From NCBI GenBank assembly GCA_964343705.1, contig CAYFJX010000001.1, positions 191,519 through 255,518 on the forward strand: a stretch of DNA of 64,000 bases, read 5' to 3'. The DNA is from JAUSFM01 sp964343705. GTDB taxonomy: Archaea; Nanobdellota; Nanobdellia; Woesearchaeales; UBA12501. Positions 62,484-64,000 of the stretch are shown piece after piece; position 1 is the first letter of the stretch; each line of letters starts with the position of its first letter. The notes below the pieces were generated by a model. That model was not told the origin of the DNA and searched no databases. It was given only the letters and a program-made list of their open reading frames with translations. Both the position numbers and the translations under genes were made by a program.

Positions 62484-63674
62484 ATGCTCGTAGGTCTTGT
62501 CGGGGCTCCAAGCCAAGGAAAAAGCACATTCTTTAAAGCAGCAACACTAGCACCAGCTGAAATTGCAAACTATCCTTTTACCACCATCAAGCCAAACAGT
62601 GCAGTCGGTTATATACGAGTAGAATGCGCTGACAAGGATTTTGACAAGCAGTGCAATCCACGAACAGGAAGTTGTAGAAACCACATTCGTTTTGTGCCAG
62701 TACAATTGCTTGATGTTGCAGGACTAGTGCCTGGGGCACATTTAGGTAAAGGAAAGGGGAATCAGTTTCTTGATGATTTACGACAGGCAGATGTGCTTGT
62801 GCATATTGTTGATATTTCTGGTAGTGTAAATGAACAAGGAGAACCTGTTGATGCAGGAACCTATGACCCCCTCAAGAATATAACATTTCTTGAGGTTGAA
62901 CTTGACATGTGGTATTTTGGCATTTTAAACAAAGGATGGGAAAAGTTTGCACGGACTATACAACAGGAGAAAAAAGAAGTACATAAAGCACTGGGAGAGC
63001 AACTCTCAGGTCTTGGTGCTGATGAGAAAATGGTTGAAGATGCAATCAGAAAATGTGGACTGCCTGTAGATGTCATTAAATGGTCCGAAGACGATCTAAA
63101 GACATTGGCAACTGAAATGCGAAAGAGAACAAAACCAATGATTATTGCTGCAAACAAGATTGATGTTCCAGGTGCTTTTGAAAACTATGAGCGAGCAGTA
63201 AAGGAATTTCCTGATTATACTATTATCCCTTGCAGTGCTGAAAGTGAGCTTGCTTTGAAAGAAGCTGACAAACATGGCATGATTGAGTATATTCCTGGAG
63301 AAAAAGAGTTCACCATCAAACCCGAGGGTGGATTGTCAGATCAGCAGAAAAAAGCACTTGAGTTTATCAAAGAAAAAATGATTGAAAAGTACGGTAGTAC
63401 AGGCGTGCAGAAAATCATGGATGCGTCAGTGCTTGATGTGCTCAAATACATTGCTATTTTCCCTGGCGGTGTCAATAACCTGGTTGATTCAAAAGGAAAT
63501 TGCCTGCCTGATTGTTTCATGCTACCTGAAAATAGTACAGCACTTGACTTTGCGTTTAAGATTCACACTGACTTAGGTAAGAAATTTATCCGTGCTATTG
63601 ATGTGAGAACAAAGCGAACTGTTGGCAAGGATCATGTACTAAAGCATCGTGATGTTGTCGAGATTGTGACGTGA
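62484..63674 (+). CDS. OBG-family GTPase, archaeal YchF-like, with C-terminal TGS
   Basis: 396 residues. P-loop GAPSQGKSTFF, switch II LDVAGLVPGAHLGKGKGN, NKID base-recognition motif, and a C-terminal TGS domain (DFAFKIHTDLGKKFIRAIDV). It is typical of the archaeal YchF/OBG branch linked to ribosome function. The Cys-rich stretch before switch II (CNPRTGSCRNH) could bind metal. It is convergent with the broken YbaK gene. Confidence 0.9.
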   Translation: MLVGLVGAPSQGKSTFFKAATLAPAEIANYPFTTIKPNSAVGYIRVECADKDFDKQCNPRTGSCRNHIRFVPVQLLDVAGLVPGAHLGKGKGNQFLDDLRQADVLVHIVDISGSVNEQGEPVDAGTYDPLKNITFLEVELDMWYFGILNKGWEKFARTIQQEKKEVHKALGEQLSGLGADEKMVEDAIRKCGLPVDVIKWSEDDLKTLATEMRKRTKPMIIAANKIDVPGAFENYERAVKEFPDYTIIPCSAESELALKEADKHGMIEYIPGEKEFTIKPEGGLSDQQKKALEFIKEKMIEKYGSTGVQKIMDASVLDVLKYIAIFPGGVNNLVDSKGNCLPDCFMLPENSTALDFAFKIHTDLGKKFIRAIDVRTKRTVGKDHVLKHRDVVEIVT

Positions 63675-63691
63675 AGAAACAGTAATAGCTG

Positions 63692-63897
63692 CTAAGAACC
63701 TTCAGAAATAATATCACAGACTTTTCCGTTAACTAATTCTAACAGATCCTTTGAGGAGAGTTCAACACCTGCATCAGGATTACCAGAACTGATGTCAATA
63801 AGTTTGCATCTTCACATGTAAAAACAGGATTTTTGTGTTCTTTAATCGTGAACGATATTTCTTTTTCTGTTAGAAATTTTGTGGTTTGAGTTTCCAT
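63692..63897 (-). pseudogene. YbaK/ProX-type aminoacyl-tRNA deacylase remnant with internal deletion
   Basis: ATG at 63897 opens METQTTKFLTEKEISFTIKE followed by HKNPVFTCEDA, the N-terminus of YbaK-family editing proteins. The next bases belong, in another frame, to the family C-terminus LIDISSGNPDAGVELSSKDL and VNGKVCDIISEGS ending at TAG 63692. The middle, about 90 residues including the usual active-site region, is missing. A TTTAAAAAC promoter remains about 25-30 bases upstream. This looks like a deletion that fused the two ends out of frame. Confidence 0.7.
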
Positions 63898-63941
63898 TAT
63901 AAAGAAGGAAGTAAAGTTGTTTTTAAAGTCTTTGCTTAATG

Positions 63942-63996
63942 ACTGTGTAGTATCCCGTTTTAACTACACAGTACATTAACCACTGTGGTGGTTAAT
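63942..63996. repeat. Two adjacent inverted repeats at the window end
   Basis: ACTGTGTAGT (63942-63951) pairs perfectly with ACTACACAGT (63963-63972). Then ATTAACCAC (about 75-83 of the last hundred) pairs with GTGGTTAAT (63988-63996). They lie upstream of the YbaK remnant, so they could be operator sites, a terminator of a gene beyond the window, or the edge of an element. No gene reading was found in 63898-64000. Confidence 0.5.
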
Positions 63997-64000
63997 ATGT

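Noticed and set aside
1..64000. CRISPR arrays, rRNA genes, transposase genes, prophage genes
   Set aside because: No regularly spaced repeats, rRNA-like stretches, or transposase or phage motifs were seen on either strand.

Overview
The window is archaeal. It carries a membrane-type LonB, Cdc48/VAT, deoxyhypusine synthase, Kae1, GatD/GatE, TrmB, archaeal TruD and YchF, tRNA genes with introns, and promoters of the form GAAAGGTTTATATA about 25 bases upstream of start codons. The cysteine-rich secreted protein, the many short unassigned proteins and the compact layout with ATGA overlaps suggest a DPANN archaeon, most like Woesearchaeota. That placement is inferred from gene content only. No rRNA, CRISPR array, insertion sequence or prophage was seen.

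Layout. 1-4.2 kb: a partial HTH gene, an HExxH lipoprotein, tRNA-Pro and a gluconeogenic operon (tpiA-glpX-aldolase). 4.2-16.4 kb: a frameshifted methyltransferase, an RHH microprotein coupled to an unknown 414-aa protein, TrmB, an asparaginase operon ending in a 32-aa membrane peptide, a cysteine-rich secreted protein, the first copy of a duplicated structured element, tRNA-Ile, a secreted-protein pair, an LDH/MDH-like enzyme, an NAD(P)HX dehydratase and small membrane genes. 16.4-28.6 kb: LonB encoded as two ORFs that meet inside an intein, a full-length RelA/SpoT protein, Kae1, a membrane AAA+ ATPase, TatD, and deoxyhypusine synthase with two tandem membrane proteins. 28.6-40.1 kb: two glycosyltransferases (one fused to a kinase-like domain), a methyltransferase and a TPR / vWA / PP2C three-gene operon. 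40.4-46.6 kb: cdc48, the second structured element, gatD and gatE. 46.8-56.1 kb: a nonulosonic-acid (legionaminic-like) cluster with HisF-HisH and NeuB-NeuC fusions. 56.1-64 kb: a frameshifted gene, a two-intron tRNA-Arg, a secreted LysM-M15 peptidase, truD, adk, an unusual tRNA-Thr, a YchF-family GTPase and a broken YbaK gene.

The standout is LonB. Walker A lies on one ORF and Walker B plus the Ser-Lys dyad on the next. The junction falls inside an intein that keeps a LAGLIDADG endonuclease, which predicts protein trans-splicing. The ATGA overlap and a well-placed Shine-Dalgarno favour a real gene split. Two other genes here carry single-base shifts in the same direction, so a sequencing error must be excluded.

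Surface chemistry is a second theme. The sugar cluster should make an acetamidino-decorated nonulosonic acid, with the HisF-HisH fusion supplying ammonia to a WbpG/PseA-like amidotransferase. The glycosyltransferases, secreted proteins and cell-wall-type peptidase point to an elaborate cell surface and contact with other cells. The PP2C/vWA/TPR operon looks like an undescribed phospho-signalling module.
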